A DNA stretch of 20,543 bases from Victivallales bacterium (GCA_016930955.1 JAFGFR010000131.1:1-20543); one strand, 5' to 3'. Positions 1-7,602 are shown, counted from the first letter of the stretch. The notes: generated by a model not told the origin, from the letters alone. A program made the numbers and translations.

Positions 1-1
1 C

Positions 2-175
2 TCGACGATCATTATCCCCTCGAAAGACGGCGTCATAAGAAAGATTCGCAAGGCCGGCAGACCTGACGGCAGGCAGAGGGCAATATACCAGAAACTTAAT
101 GTGGAGTACAAAAAACCTGCCGATAAAAAAGGTGGAAAAAATACAGAAAATGTAGTGCCTAATCGTCGTAAGTAG
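2..175 (+). CDS. C-terminal fragment of an unrecognised basic protein
   Basis: An open frame enters from the left edge and runs 57 codons to a TAG at 173-175, so the start lies outside the window. The visible part is strongly basic (runs such as RKIRKAGR and a K/N-rich tail ending PNRRK) and has no hydrophobic segment. The low-complexity lysine/asparagine tail looks like a disordered C-terminus. I do not recognise a family. It is followed by about 250 bp without a gene, containing a decayed palindromic repeat, so it probably ends its own transcript. Coding status rests on frame openness up to the edge only. Confidence 0.5.
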   Translation, partial: STIIIPSKDGVIRKIRKAGRPDGRQRAIYQKLNVEYKKPADKKGGKNTENVVPNRRK

Positions 176-241
176 TTGATGGTCAACAAGGTCATTTTTT
201 TAGGCGCGAAATTTAGGCTAGATATGCCATATGTTACGGGC

Positions 242-309
242 GAGTATCAAAACTCCGCGTTAACCGTGTCGGGAGCGCAGGCGCGGCAGACGGTGCGGTG
301 AAATGGCTC
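242..309 (+). repeat. Decayed copy of the 75-bp palindromic element
   Basis: Positions 248-293 match positions 11-56 of the complete element at 13859 at 42 of 46 bases, including the asymmetric centre GGGAGCGCAGGCGCGGCAG. The left arm is shortened to GAGTATCAAAACT and the right arm is degraded, though it still ends in TGGCTC at 309. The 17-bp arm pairing is therefore largely lost. The gap 176-426 upstream of the acylphosphatase gene contains this copy, a small palindrome at 397-408 and nothing else I can support. Confidence 0.75.
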
Positions 310-396
310 TTTATTCTGTATCCGGGGTTTATTTTTCGGTATTTGAAAGTATTGTCATGGGGTTTCCCGGCGACGGGAGATATTTTTTATGGTCAG

Positions 397-408
397 AGCC
401 AATTGGCT
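397..408. repeat. Palindrome AGCCAATTGGCT, possible fused element ends
   Basis: This perfect 12-bp palindrome is preceded by G and followed by TTTT. It equals the outer halves of the two arms of the 75-bp element (GAGCCAATT and AATTGGCTC) joined directly, as an internal deletion of a copy would leave. It ends only a few bases before the ribosome binding site of the acylphosphatase gene (AAGGAAGG, 413-420). The stem is too short to be a convincing terminator. Confidence 0.35.
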
Positions 409-426
409 TTTTAAGGAAGGCAGGCA

Positions 427-708
427 TTGGACAGGGTGGCATATCTGGTGAGGGTGAAAGGCAGGGTCACGGGAGTGGGCTTCAGGTATTCCGCGCTGCA
501 CAGAAGCGAGTCGCTCGCCTCACTCTCGGGATACATCCGCAACTCCGGATACGCAGAGGTCGAGACACTGGTCCAGGGCGACAGGCAGGATGTCGAGCAA
601 ATGCTGCTGTGGCTGAGAAAAGGCCCCCCGCTGGCCCGGGTGGACGACATCAGCATGTCCGAATGCCCATTCGACTCCGGAATCAAAGAATACCGGATAA
701 ACCCCTGA
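427..708 (+). CDS. acyP: Acylphosphatase (TTG start)
   Basis: This 93-residue protein is the usual acylphosphatase size. The family hydrolyses the carboxyl-phosphate bond of acyl phosphates such as carbamoyl or 1,3-bisphosphoglyceryl phosphate, in the cytoplasm. The signature VKGRVTGVGFRYSA (residues 10-23) carries the phosphate-binding arginine R20, and RNSGYAEVE contains the catalytic asparagine N39. The Gln usual in GRVQGV is Thr here, which is tolerated in the family. The start is TTG at 427, chosen because AAGGAAGG lies 6 bases upstream and the frame then covers exactly the domain. No ATG in this frame would preserve the first strand. The next gene begins 22 bp downstream, probably co-transcribed. 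Confidence 0.9.
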   Translation: MDRVAYLVRVKGRVTGVGFRYSALHRSESLASLSGYIRNSGYAEVETLVQGDRQDVEQMLLWLRKGPPLARVDDISMSECPFDSGIKEYRINP

Positions 709-730
709 AGATCAGGAAGAAGCATCTGTT

Positions 731-1390
731 ATGGGAAACAATCAAGAAAACGGCACGCTGGTACAGGAGATCAAGTGCATCCGAGCGCTCGACGGGATCA
801 TATCAGGGGTCTCGATGGTCGCTTTGCTCCTCTTCTTCAGCCCAGAGATCATAGCCTTCCCGATCAAGTTGTTCAGATATCTTTACATCGTCCCCATAAC
901 CTTCGTATTCATTCTCGTCATCAGCATCCCACGTGACCTGCATCCCTCCGAAAAATGGCACAACGGCCTCGGCAGACTCAGGTTCTTTTCCTTTTTGGCC
1001 CTCGGGCTCTCGCCCTTCTGGGTATGGTGGCATTCCGACATCAACAACAGCTACTTTCTCTCCAATATCGCCGTCTTCGTCATGTCTCTGGTGCTTTGCC
1101 TCTACAACCTGATATCCATCGCCTCTGCGTCGGCCGAAGAGAATTCGAGAGGGCTGTTTTTCCTCTTTTCCAGATTCTCCAGGATGGTTCTGATCTACGT
1201 CCTTATCGCCCCGGTCCTGGCCTTCTTCATCACCGTCTGGCTCGGACAAAGCGGCGGAAGGGATATCTTTATCGTCCTGTATCAGATCCGAGGCTGGGAG
1301 ATATTCATCTTCGGCATGCCGCTTTGCCTCTCTCTATACACCATCTGGCACTGGAGACAAATTCTCGTCGCAAAGACACACTCGACCTGA
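731..1390 (+). CDS. Polytopic membrane protein of unknown function
   Basis: This 219-residue protein has about six hydrophobic segments, near residues 22-42, 50-66, 84-100, 108-131, 152-171 and 188-206. It has a short hydrophilic N-terminus and a His/Lys-containing tail. There is no signal peptide and no motif I recognise. Polar loops such as RDLHPSEKWHNG lie between segments. The ATG at 731 follows AGGAAG at a normal distance. It is 22 bp downstream of the acylphosphatase gene and probably in the same operon. Its TGA stop (1388-1390) abuts a 43-bp dispersed repeat. Function cannot be assigned from sequence. Confidence 0.8.
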   Translation: MGNNQENGTLVQEIKCIRALDGIISGVSMVALLLFFSPEIIAFPIKLFRYLYIVPITFVFILVISIPRDLHPSEKWHNGLGRLRFFSFLALGLSPFWVWWHSDINNSYFLSNIAVFVMSLVLCLYNLISIASASAEENSRGLFFLFSRFSRMVLIYVLIAPVLAFFITVWLGQSGGRDIFIVLYQIRGWEIFIFGMPLCLSLYTIWHWRQILVAKTHST

Positions 1391-1432
1391 AATAAGAATA
1401 GATCCACGGCACACTGCGGCGACTGCTTTATT
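1390..1432 (+). repeat. 43-bp dispersed repeat, copy 1
   Basis: Forty-two of 43 bases match the reverse complement of 20463-20505; the only difference is G at 1421, where the other copy has A. It begins at the stop codon of the membrane-protein gene. It is not strongly self-palindromic. Both copies can be read as the same peptide (NKAVAAVCRGSILI), but nothing supports translation. The remainder of the gap to 1617 holds a short hexamer repeat and a hairpin. Confidence 0.8.
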
Positions 1433-1504
1433 AGAGACTTGACGCGTACCGCGACGCAGCCATTGATTATGTCGGCTGGAATCGGAATATGGAAGGGAAA
1501 TTGT

Positions 1505-1528
1505 CGATACCGATACCGACCCCGATGC
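1505..1528. repeat. Short degenerate hexamer repeat (CGATAC-type)
   Basis: Four consecutive hexamers read CGATAC, CGATAC, CGACCC, CGATGC. ATCGG is found about 30 bp upstream, so the tract could also pair into a weak hairpin. A related CCCCGACCCCGA tract lies at 16532-16543 in another non-coding gap. No function is apparent. Confidence 0.45.
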
Positions 1529-1598
1529 CGGTGACAAGACAAAAAGACTGATTCTCAATGGCCATGTGTTTTGAGTTAATTCAGGTTCACGGGTGTGT

Positions 1599-1614
1599 CT
1601 CCGACCTGTCGGAG
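1599..1614. other. Small hairpin downstream of rfbC
   Basis: CTCCGA-CCTG-TCGGAG gives a 6-bp perfect stem with a 4-base loop, directly after the rfbC stop on the minus strand. No T-run follows on either strand, so it is not a standard intrinsic terminator. It may protect the 3' end of the pentose operon transcript. Confidence 0.35.
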
Positions 1615-1617
1615 CAG

Positions 1618-2157
1618 TCAGAATAAATTCTTTGCGTCCTTGAGCAAGGGGAGTTTAATGTCGCGTTCGGACAGCAGGGGTTTTGGCACGGGCCATCTGA
1701 CAGCGATATCCGGGTCGTTCCAGATTATCCCGCGTTCGTCCGAAGGGGAGTAGTAATCAGTGCACTTGTAGCAGAACTCGGCCATGTCGCTCAGCACGCA
1801 GAATCCGTGTGCGAAGCCCTTAGGGACATATACTTGCATCTTGTTCTCCGCCGAGAGCATGAAGGACTCCCACTGCCCGAAAGTGGGGGATTCGCGGCGT
1901 ATGTCCACGACGACATCGAGGACTTCCCCGAGAATCACCCTGACGAGCTTGTCCTGTCCGGGGTTTATCTGGTAGTGCAGCCCCCTCAGGACTCCCTTCG
2001 CCGAACGCGAATGGTTGTCCTGCACGAAACATCCTCCTATGCCCTCGGCGGCATACTTGCGTGCGTTATAGCTCTCGAGGAAAAATCCCCTGCCGTCGGG
2101 GAAAACCCTCGGCTCCACGACAAGTATGCCGTCAAGTTTGCCTTTCTTTACTCTCAT
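1618..2157 (-). CDS. rfbC: dTDP-4-dehydrorhamnose 3,5-epimerase
   Basis: This 179-residue protein is full length for the RmlC cupin family. The enzyme inverts C3 and C5 of dTDP-4-keto-6-deoxyglucose in dTDP-L-rhamnose synthesis. The signature GVLRGLHYQ (residues 55-63) contains the catalytic histidine H61. DKLVRVILGEVLDVVVDIR, VPKGFAHGF (111-119) and a tyrosine-rich EFCYKCTDYY segment with the expected catalytic tyrosine all match. The ATG at 2157 follows GGAG about 8 bases upstream. It lies 128 bp downstream of the isomerase gene on the same strand with no other rml genes nearby, so its tie to the pentose operon may be incidental. Confidence 0.93.
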   Translation of the reverse strand: MRVKKGKLDGILVVEPRVFPDGRGFFLESYNARKYAAEGIGGCFVQDNHSRSAKGVLRGLHYQINPGQDKLVRVILGEVLDVVVDIRRESPTFGQWESFMLSAENKMQVYVPKGFAHGFCVLSDMAEFCYKCTDYYSPSDERGIIWNDPDIAVRWPVPKPLLSERDIKLPLLKDAKNLF

Positions 2158-2278
2158 GCCACTTCTCCGCTAGTCGGTTTGCGCCTGGAAGTCATATTGC
2201 TACCCTTCTTCCGAAGCCCAAACGAGTTTTGCCTGCCAATCTTAACATTTTGGCTGGGTGGACAAAGCCTGTTGGCCT

Positions 2279-2292
2279 GCCAGTTTCAAAAC
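2279..2292 (+). repeat. Variant arm of the 75-bp element at the isomerase stop codon
   Basis: GCCAGTTTCAAAAC matches the inner 14 bases of the arm consensus GCCAATTTCAAAAC with one change; the same variant occurs at 7684-7698. Read on the minus strand it is GTTTTGAAACTGGC, and its TGA (2286-2288) is the stop codon of the isomerase gene. The surrounding gap 2158-2285 repeats GCCTGCCA at about 2231 and 2275 and may be a further decayed copy. Confidence 0.45.
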
Positions 2293-3764
2293 GGGTTTTC
2301 ATCGGGGTACAGGGTGTCCTTCGGTAAATTGGTGAACACATCCGCCACGCCAATGATCTTGAGCACTGAGTGCAGGGTTCTGGCCGAGTGGTCGAAACCC
2401 ACCGCCGCGTGATGCGGGAATCGGTGGCCGATCAGGACATGTCTGTAGAACCGGCCCATCTCGTGGATGGCGAAGACCCCGATGCTGCCGAAGGACTGCG
2501 GGTCAATGTCCAGCACCTCGCCGTTGGCGATGTAGGACTTGAGCGTCGTGTCGGCGGTGGACTGCAGCCGGAAGAGTGTGATGTTGCCGGGTCTGATCCT
2601 GCCCTCGAGCGTGCCTCTGGTGATGTCAGGTGCCGCCCCAGGCTCCATCAGACGGTGCATGATAAGCTGGTACTTCATGGTCGGGCATAACATGCACCCA
2701 GAGCATGTGTTGCCGCAGTGGAAGCCCATGAAAAGGTCGTTCAGCTTGTAGTTGTCGGTCACCATGTTGTTGCTGTCGTACATGTCCTTCGGGACAGTGT
2801 TGTTGATGTCCAGCAGTGTTGCCGGAAGGTTCGAGGCGCAGCTTGCCATGTATTCGCTGAGGGCTCCATAGATGTCCACCTCGCATGATACGGGGATGCC
2901 TCTGGATGCCAGCCTCGAGTTGACGTAGCACGGGACGAATCCGAAGAACTTCTCGAACGATGGCCAGCATTTGTTCGCGAAGATGCCGTACTTTGACGCG
3001 CCGAGGTTTTTCCCCATGAAGCTTGTCAGGGCTACCTCATACTGCGCGAGCTTGTCTAGCAGCTCGGGGTAGCTGTTGCCCTTGCCCAGCTCCTGTGCCA
3101 TGTCTGCGGCGACATCCTTGATCCCCGCGTTGCCCTCGGCCTGTTTGAATATGTCGTAAAGGTCGAGCTCGCTGTTCTCCATGATCTCGATGCCGAGGTC
3201 GTATAGGGGCTTGATCGGGGCGTTGCATGCGAGGAAGTCCTGCGGGCGCGGGCCGAAGGAGAATATCTTCAGCTTGCGCAGTGCGGAGAGCACCCTCGCC
3301 ACAGGGATGAACTCCGAGATCATGGCCGCGACCTCCGCCGGATAGCCCACAGGATACTCGGGGATGAAGGCCTTGACCTTCCTGAGCCCCAAGTTGTATG
3401 AGGCGTTGAGCATTCCACAGTATGCGTCCCCGCGGTCGGATGCCAGCTTCGAGGCAGTCTCCTCGGCGGCGGCAACGAGCATTGCCGGTCCGTGGAATCT
3501 TTTTGCCAGAAGCGTTGTCGGGCCCTCCGGGCCGAAATTGCCGAGATAGAGCACAAGGGCATTGACGCCCTTCTCGCGAATCTCGCATTCCGCCTTGAGG
3601 ACATCCGCCTCGTTCTCAACGACAGTCGAGATGTCAACGATTGAAATCTTCGCATCCTTGCAGGCCTTGACCACCGCGCTCTTGCGTTTCTTCGAAAGCT
3701 CGATCGGGAAGCAGTCCCTGCTCACCGCTACAATCCCCAGCTTAACTTCAGGCATGTTTTCCAT
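2286..3764 (-). CDS. L-fucose/L-arabinose isomerase family protein
   Basis: This 492-residue protein belongs to the FucI/AraA superfamily of Mn-dependent aldose-ketose isomerases. Visible hallmarks are an N-terminal Rossmann-like half, the metal-ligand-type segment SCEVDIYGALSEY (E295, D297) and HCGNT with metal-ligand His H349, plus the C-terminal HHAAVGF segment. Placed directly after araB and araD, it is inferred to convert L-arabinose (or a similar aldose) to the ketose that AraB phosphorylates. It does not look like classical AraA. Oddly, H349 is followed by a tight cysteine cluster, C350-x3-C354-x2-C357-x2-C360. The ATG at 3764 has AAGGAG 8 bases upstream. The TGA stop lies in an element-like arm. 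Exact substrate is uncertain. Confidence 0.8.
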   Translation of the reverse strand: MENMPEVKLGIVAVSRDCFPIELSKKRKSAVVKACKDAKISIVDISTVVENEADVLKAECEIREKGVNALVLYLGNFGPEGPTTLLAKRFHGPAMLVAAAEETASKLASDRGDAYCGMLNASYNLGLRKVKAFIPEYPVGYPAEVAAMISEFIPVARVLSALRKLKIFSFGPRPQDFLACNAPIKPLYDLGIEIMENSELDLYDIFKQAEGNAGIKDVAADMAQELGKGNSYPELLDKLAQYEVALTSFMGKNLGASKYGIFANKCWPSFEKFFGFVPCYVNSRLASRGIPVSCEVDIYGALSEYMASCASNLPATLLDINNTVPKDMYDSNNMVTDNYKLNDLFMGFHCGNTCSGCMLCPTMKYQLIMHRLMEPGAAPDITRGTLEGRIRPGNITLFRLQSTADTTLKSYIANGEVLDIDPQSFGSIGVFAIHEMGRFYRHVLIGHRFPHHAAVGFDHSARTLHSVLKIIGVADVFTNLPKDTLYPDENPF

Positions 3765-3800
3765 GACGCTATTCTCCTTATATGTTAATTCGTAACTACT

Positions 3801-3829
3801 CAGGTATTCAGGAGTCAGGATTCAGAATA
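3801..3829. repeat. Heptamer tandem repeat (CAGGAKT type)
   Basis: Consecutive units CAGGTATT, CAGGAGT, CAGGATT, CAGAATA lie in the 100-bp gap between araD and the isomerase gene; on the transcribed minus strand they read as TCCTGA-type units. They resemble the short tandemly repeated heptamers well known from cyanobacterial intergenic DNA. The tract stays clear of the isomerase ribosome binding site. Confidence 0.5.
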
Positions 3830-3864
3830 GACTTCGAATGTTTTCGCCGTTTCTTTCATTCTGA

Positions 3865-4563
3865 TCACTTCCCCTGCCCGTAGTATGCGTTCTTGCCGTG
3901 CTTCCTCTCGTAGTGTTTGTTTATGAGAGCCTCCGGCAGACGCACGGCTGAAGGCTTGACCTGCTCCGTCAGAAGGGCCATCCTCGCGATCTCCTCGAGC
4001 ACCACGCTGTTGTACACTGCCTTCACCGCATCCTTCCCCCAAGTGAAGGGGCCGTGGCATGCCACCACGATCATCTCGTACTCCGAAGGGGAAAGCCCAT
4101 CCATCGCTTTGATTATCTGCTTGCCCGTCTCCTCCTCGTAGTCGCCTGAGGCCATATCGGCGCTCATCACCTCCGTGCAGGGCACGTCCCCTGGCAGATG
4201 GTCGGCATGGGTCGTGCCGTAGATGGGGATCGCCCTGACGGCCTGGGCCCATGCCACCGCATACGCGGAATGTGTATGCGCGACACCTCTGATGCAGCCG
4301 AGGCTGCGGTACAGCACGGCATGCGTCCTCGTATCCGAGGAAGGGTTCAAGGATCCCTCCACGACATTGCTCTGAAGGTCAACCACGACCATGTCATCCG
4401 GCTTGAGGTTCTCGTACGGCACTCCGCTGGGCTTGATGGCGAAAACCGCTTCCGATGGATCGAATGCGCTGACGTTGCCGAAAGAATAGATTGCGAGCCC
4501 GCGCCGCGGAATCTCCATGTTCGCGGCAAAGGCCTCCTCCTTCAAACTCCGGTACTTGCTCAT
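3865..4563 (-). CDS. araD: L-ribulose-5-phosphate 4-epimerase
   Basis: This 232-residue protein matches the AraD branch of class II aldolase/epimerases in length and motifs. It epimerises L-ribulose-5-phosphate to D-xylulose-5-phosphate in the cytoplasm. Zinc ligands are visible as HTHS (H96, H98) and ACHGPF (H170). D77 (SDTRTH) and D121 (HADHLPG) correspond to family active-site acids. The ending KHGKNAYYGQGK carries the C-terminal catalytic tyrosine typical of AraD rather than fuculose aldolase. The ATG at 4563 starts MSKYRSLKEEAF, the normal family N-terminus. It sits between araB (127 bp upstream) and the isomerase gene. Confidence 0.95.
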   Translation of the reverse strand: MSKYRSLKEEAFAANMEIPRRGLAIYSFGNVSAFDPSEAVFAIKPSGVPYENLKPDDMVVVDLQSNVVEGSLNPSSDTRTHAVLYRSLGCIRGVAHTHSAYAVAWAQAVRAIPIYGTTHADHLPGDVPCTEVMSADMASGDYEEETGKQIIKAMDGLSPSEYEMIVVACHGPFTWGKDAVKAVYNSVVLEEIARMALLTEQVKPSAVRLPEALINKHYERKHGKNAYYGQGK

Positions 4564-4690
4564 TTCTTCTCCTGATACCAGATGATTCCCTTGTCAAGCG
4601 CCTTCAGGCCGCTAATCTAGCACAGCACGCCTGCTTTCATAGGCCGTGATGTGGATTTTTCAGCGTTCAGGCATCGGTTTTGTTCCTGCG

Positions 4691-6376
4691 CTATCTGCCC
4701 TTCCGCACTGAATTCTCCATATGGGAGCCAAGCTCGGAATACTTTGCATACAGTCCGGCGTATCGTGCATGGTTCCGCATGTCCGGGACATACTCTGCGC
4801 AGAACCCGCTGCCCATTGCATCCTGAGCCTCGGGGATGTCCTTGTAGATGCCGGCAACCACCGCTGCGAACATCGCGGCGCCCAAAGCGCATGCCTGCTC
4901 GGACTCGACCACCTTTATCGCCAAGCCCATCACGTTTGCGACTGTCTGCATGACGAAACGGGACTTCTTGGCCACACCGCCGAGAGCTATCACCTCGTCT
5001 ATCCTTACACCTTCCTCGACGAATCGGTCAATTATCTTTTTTGACCCGAAGGCTGTGGCCTCGACCAGCGCCCTGTAGATACCTACCGCGTCGCTGCCCA
5101 TGTTCATGCCTGCTATGGCGCATTTGAGAGACTGGTCAGCGTCCGGCGTGCGGCGTCCGTTGATCCAGTCAAGCGCAACTATCCCTGTGTCGCCGATGCC
5201 AAGTTTCCCGGCGTTCTCATCCAGATGAGGCAGAAGCTTCCCGGCCACTTCATCCGCCAGCCGCGATCCGGTGCAGGAGTCAACAACACCCGACTCGGAC
5301 AGCATGTTCCGCAGTGGCCACATCAGCACCTTGGCGTACCAGGCGTACAGGTCCCCGAACGCCGACTGCCCGGCCTCCATGCCCAACATCCCGGGCACGA
5401 TCGAGCCGTCAACCTGGCCGCAGATGCCGCGTATCAGCTTGTCCCCGACCTCCTCCAGAGGCGCGACGAGCATGTCGCAGGTCGAGGTGCCCATCACTCG
5501 GATGAGCGATCCCGGCTTGATCTGCCCGCCTACCGCGCCCATGTGCGCGTCAAACGCACCGCCGCCGACTACCACGCCTCCCGTCAGCCCAAGTCTGGAA
5601 GCCCACTCGGCAGTCAAGGTGCCCACAGGCACATCCGCAGTGGATGTGTGAGTGTACAGGCGCCCTCTGAGTCCAGCGAGCATCGGATCGAGCCTGGCAA
5701 GGAAATCCTCCGACGGGAGCCCGCCGAATTCCTCGTGCCACATTGCCTTGTGCCCCGCCGAGCACCTGCCGCGTTTCATCTTCAAAGGGTCAGTATTGCC
5801 GGTAAGCAACCCCGGGAGCCAGTCGCAATGCTCGACCCATGAATACGCCGCCGCCCTCACCGCCGCATCATCGCGCAACACATGAAGCACCTTCGCCCAG
5901 AACCACTCCGAGGAATATACCCCGCCGGAGTACTTCATGTAGTCAACGCCTCCCCAGCTCTTTGCCAAGGCGTTGATTTCCTCGGCCTCACCGATGGCGG
6001 TATGATCCTTCCATAGCACAAACATCGCATTCGGGTTCTCAGCGAACTCCTCCCGCATCGCCAGGGCCACGCCATCCTTGTCCACCGCCACCGGAGTCGA
6101 CCCGGTAGTGTCTATGGATATCGCCCTCACCTTCCCCGCGGCACCGGCCGGCGCATTGCCCAATGCCTCCTTCACAGACACCTCGAGGCCCTCGATGTAG
6201 TCCAAAGGATGCTGTCTGAAGCGGTTTGCCGCCGCGTCACAATACTTGCCCTCGGACCACCTTCTGTAGTGGTGCACATGGCTCGCGACCTCGCTCCCGT
6301 CCGATGCGTCAACTATCAGTGCCCTGACAGAGTCGGTGCCGTAGTCCAGACCGATCACATAATTCTCTTTCTCCAT
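4691..6376 (-). CDS. araB: Ribulokinase (FGGY family)
   Basis: The product is 561 residues, full length for AraB, which phosphorylates L-ribulose with ATP. The N-terminal FGGY phosphate-binding loop is YVIGLDYGTDSVRALIVD, followed by the AraB-typical HHYRRWSEGKYCDAAANRFRQHPLDYIEGLE. The second-domain ATP-site segment is ALGGVAKKSRFVMQTVANVMG, and GGGAFDAHMGAVGG lies in between. The frame extends to an ATG at 6424, but I chose the ATG at 6376 because GGGAG lies 7 bases upstream and the protein then begins at the conserved first strand. It is followed by araD and preceded by the regulator, with 106 bp containing an element arm between them. Confidence 0.94.
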   Translation of the reverse strand: MEKENYVIGLDYGTDSVRALIVDASDGSEVASHVHHYRRWSEGKYCDAAANRFRQHPLDYIEGLEVSVKEALGNAPAGAAGKVRAISIDTTGSTPVAVDKDGVALAMREEFAENPNAMFVLWKDHTAIGEAEEINALAKSWGGVDYMKYSGGVYSSEWFWAKVLHVLRDDAAVRAAAYSWVEHCDWLPGLLTGNTDPLKMKRGRCSAGHKAMWHEEFGGLPSEDFLARLDPMLAGLRGRLYTHTSTADVPVGTLTAEWASRLGLTGGVVVGGGAFDAHMGAVGGQIKPGSLIRVMGTSTCDMLVAPLEEVGDKLIRGICGQVDGSIVPGMLGMEAGQSAFGDLYAWYAKVLMWPLRNMLSESGVVDSCTGSRLADEVAGKLLPHLDENAGKLGIGDTGIVALDWINGRRTPDADQSLKCAIAGMNMGSDAVGIYRALVEATAFGSKKIIDRFVEEGVRIDEVIALGGVAKKSRFVMQTVANVMGLAIKVVESEQACALGAAMFAAVVAGIYKDIPEAQDAMGSGFCAEYVPDMRNHARYAGLYAKYSELGSHMENSVRKGR

Positions 6377-6459
6377 AGCAGCTCTCCCTGTTATGCCATA
6401 ATCCCTAAAATCCCTCACCGTCATTCAATGGAATGCCGTGACCCCTGTGAAAATCTCCA

Positions 6460-6476
6460 GAGCCAATTTCAAAACT
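6460..6476 (+). repeat. Isolated 17-bp arm of the 75-bp element
   Basis: GAGCCAATTTCAAAACT is identical over all 17 bases to the arm of the full element at 13859. No second arm or recognisable core follows. It sits between the regulator stop (6483-6485) and araB, so on the transcribed strand it lies in the regulator-araB intergenic RNA. On that strand the arm contains TTGAAA, a -35-like hexamer, but I find no matching -10. Confidence 0.8.
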
Positions 6477-6482
6477 CCCCGC

Positions 6483-7505
6483 TCAAGGCAGGTTCTCCTT
6501 TGTTATCAAGTCCAACGGCACTACGTACTCAAGCTCAAGCTCCTCCCTCATGAGCACATGCCGGCACAAAAGATTCAAGCCCTTCTGAGCCTGCATCACT
6601 GGATTCTGGCTTATCACGAAACTGATGCTCTCGTTCTCGAGGAAGAATCTGTTCGCCGACACCAGATCGTAGCCAACCACTTTGACCTTCCCCGCCCCGC
6701 AAAGCCTCTCCAGGGCGTAAGCGAACATGTGGGTGTTCGCGTTGGTCACGAACAAACCGTCAACCCTGCCTCCCTCCAGCATGCGACGGCATACCGACTC
6801 CACCTCCTTCACCCCCGCGCGGCAGTCGACATCGTATTCCCTGACCCTCGCACCAGGACGCTCCTCGAAATATGCACGGAAACCCGAAACCCTGTCGTTT
6901 ATATGCCACCCCTCAGGAAGCATCCGCGTCACCACAACATCCGCGTCGTCACCAACCAGAAGATGCAGCATCTTCCCTCCCAGCATCCCTCCCTGGAACG
7001 AGTCCTGGCCTATGTAAAACACCGGCGCACTTCCAGGCACATGACAGTCGAAAAACGCATAAGGCTTGATTAAAGGCCTCTCGCGAAAGCACGACTCCGC
7101 GGCATCGGAAATCACGGGCGCCATGAAATATCCATCGTGACCTCGCCCGTCCAAACCAAAATACAAGCGCCTGAAATCAACACCCGAATAACGGTCGAAA
7201 AAACGCGTCTCGATGTCAACCCCGTACCTCTTGAGATCAAACGCCGCCGCCTTGAGACCATCCTCTATCAGACGCCAGTACGAGCTGTCCTGGTCAAGAT
7301 GCGGCATCACCACACAAAATTTGTGACGCTTGCCCGAATTCGCCAGATTGCTCGCGAATATGTTCCCTTGGTACCCGCTCTTCTCAATTATCCCCAGCAC
7401 CCGCTTGCGCGTCTTCTCCGCGACCCGACCACGGTTGTGCAGTACACGGTCAACCGTCCCGATAGATATCCCAGCACGCGAAGCTATGTCCCTCAAGGTC
7501 ACCAA
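6483..7505 (-). CDS. LacI-family transcriptional regulator of the pentose genes
   Basis: The product is about 340 residues with the N-terminal LacI helix-turn-helix (VTLRDIASRAGISIGTVDRVLHNRGRVAEKTRKRVL) followed by a periplasmic-binding-protein-like sugar sensor. FVTNANTHMF and VKVVGYDLVSANRFFLENESISFVISQNP are typical of sugar-responsive LacI proteins. Adjacency to araB and araD suggests control by arabinose or a related pentose. The start is uncertain: TTG at 7511, TTG at 7505 and GTG at 7502 are in frame. I prefer 7505 because AAGGGA then lies 8 bases upstream and the protein begins MVTLRDIA, as is normal in the family. A matching operator-like palindrome lies about 100 bp upstream. Confidence 0.88.
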   Translation of the reverse strand: MVTLRDIASRAGISIGTVDRVLHNRGRVAEKTRKRVLGIIEKSGYQGNIFASNLANSGKRHKFCVVMPHLDQDSSYWRLIEDGLKAAAFDLKRYGVDIETRFFDRYSGVDFRRLYFGLDGRGHDGYFMAPVISDAAESCFRERPLIKPYAFFDCHVPGSAPVFYIGQDSFQGGMLGGKMLHLLVGDDADVVVTRMLPEGWHINDRVSGFRAYFEERPGARVREYDVDCRAGVKEVESVCRRMLEGGRVDGLFVTNANTHMFAYALERLCGAGKVKVVGYDLVSANRFFLENESISFVISQNPVMQAQKGLNLLCRHVLMREELELEYVVPLDLITKENLP

Positions 7506-7602
7506 AATCAAAGTCCCTTGTTTGCGTTAGCGAACACTCATAACTAGTATCATAGTCCGTCAATTCAACCGGCATCCCATTACGGACCGAGGCAAAACCC
7601 GT

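Noticed and set aside
303..854. 183-codon plus-strand open frame
   Set aside because: It overlaps the acylphosphatase gene in another frame, shows low-complexity Arg/Gly/Ser composition and contains none of the family motifs that its overlapped neighbour has.
1334..1558. 74-codon minus-strand open frame containing NKAVAAVCRGSILI
   Set aside because: The peptide shared with the right end of the window comes from the 43-bp DNA repeat, with no ribosome site and no similarity outside the repeat.
3815..3859. 14-codon minus-strand open frame between araD and the isomerase gene
   Set aside because: It has no ribosome site and its codons overlap the heptamer repeat; too short to support.
5225..5842. 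205-codon plus-strand open frame opposite araB
   Set aside because: It lies wholly inside araB, is His/Arg/Pro-rich, and has no recognisable domain.
6377..6424. Upstream ATG start for araB
   Set aside because: The ATG at 6376 has a good ribosome site and yields the normal FGGY N-terminus; the extra 16 residues are not family-like.
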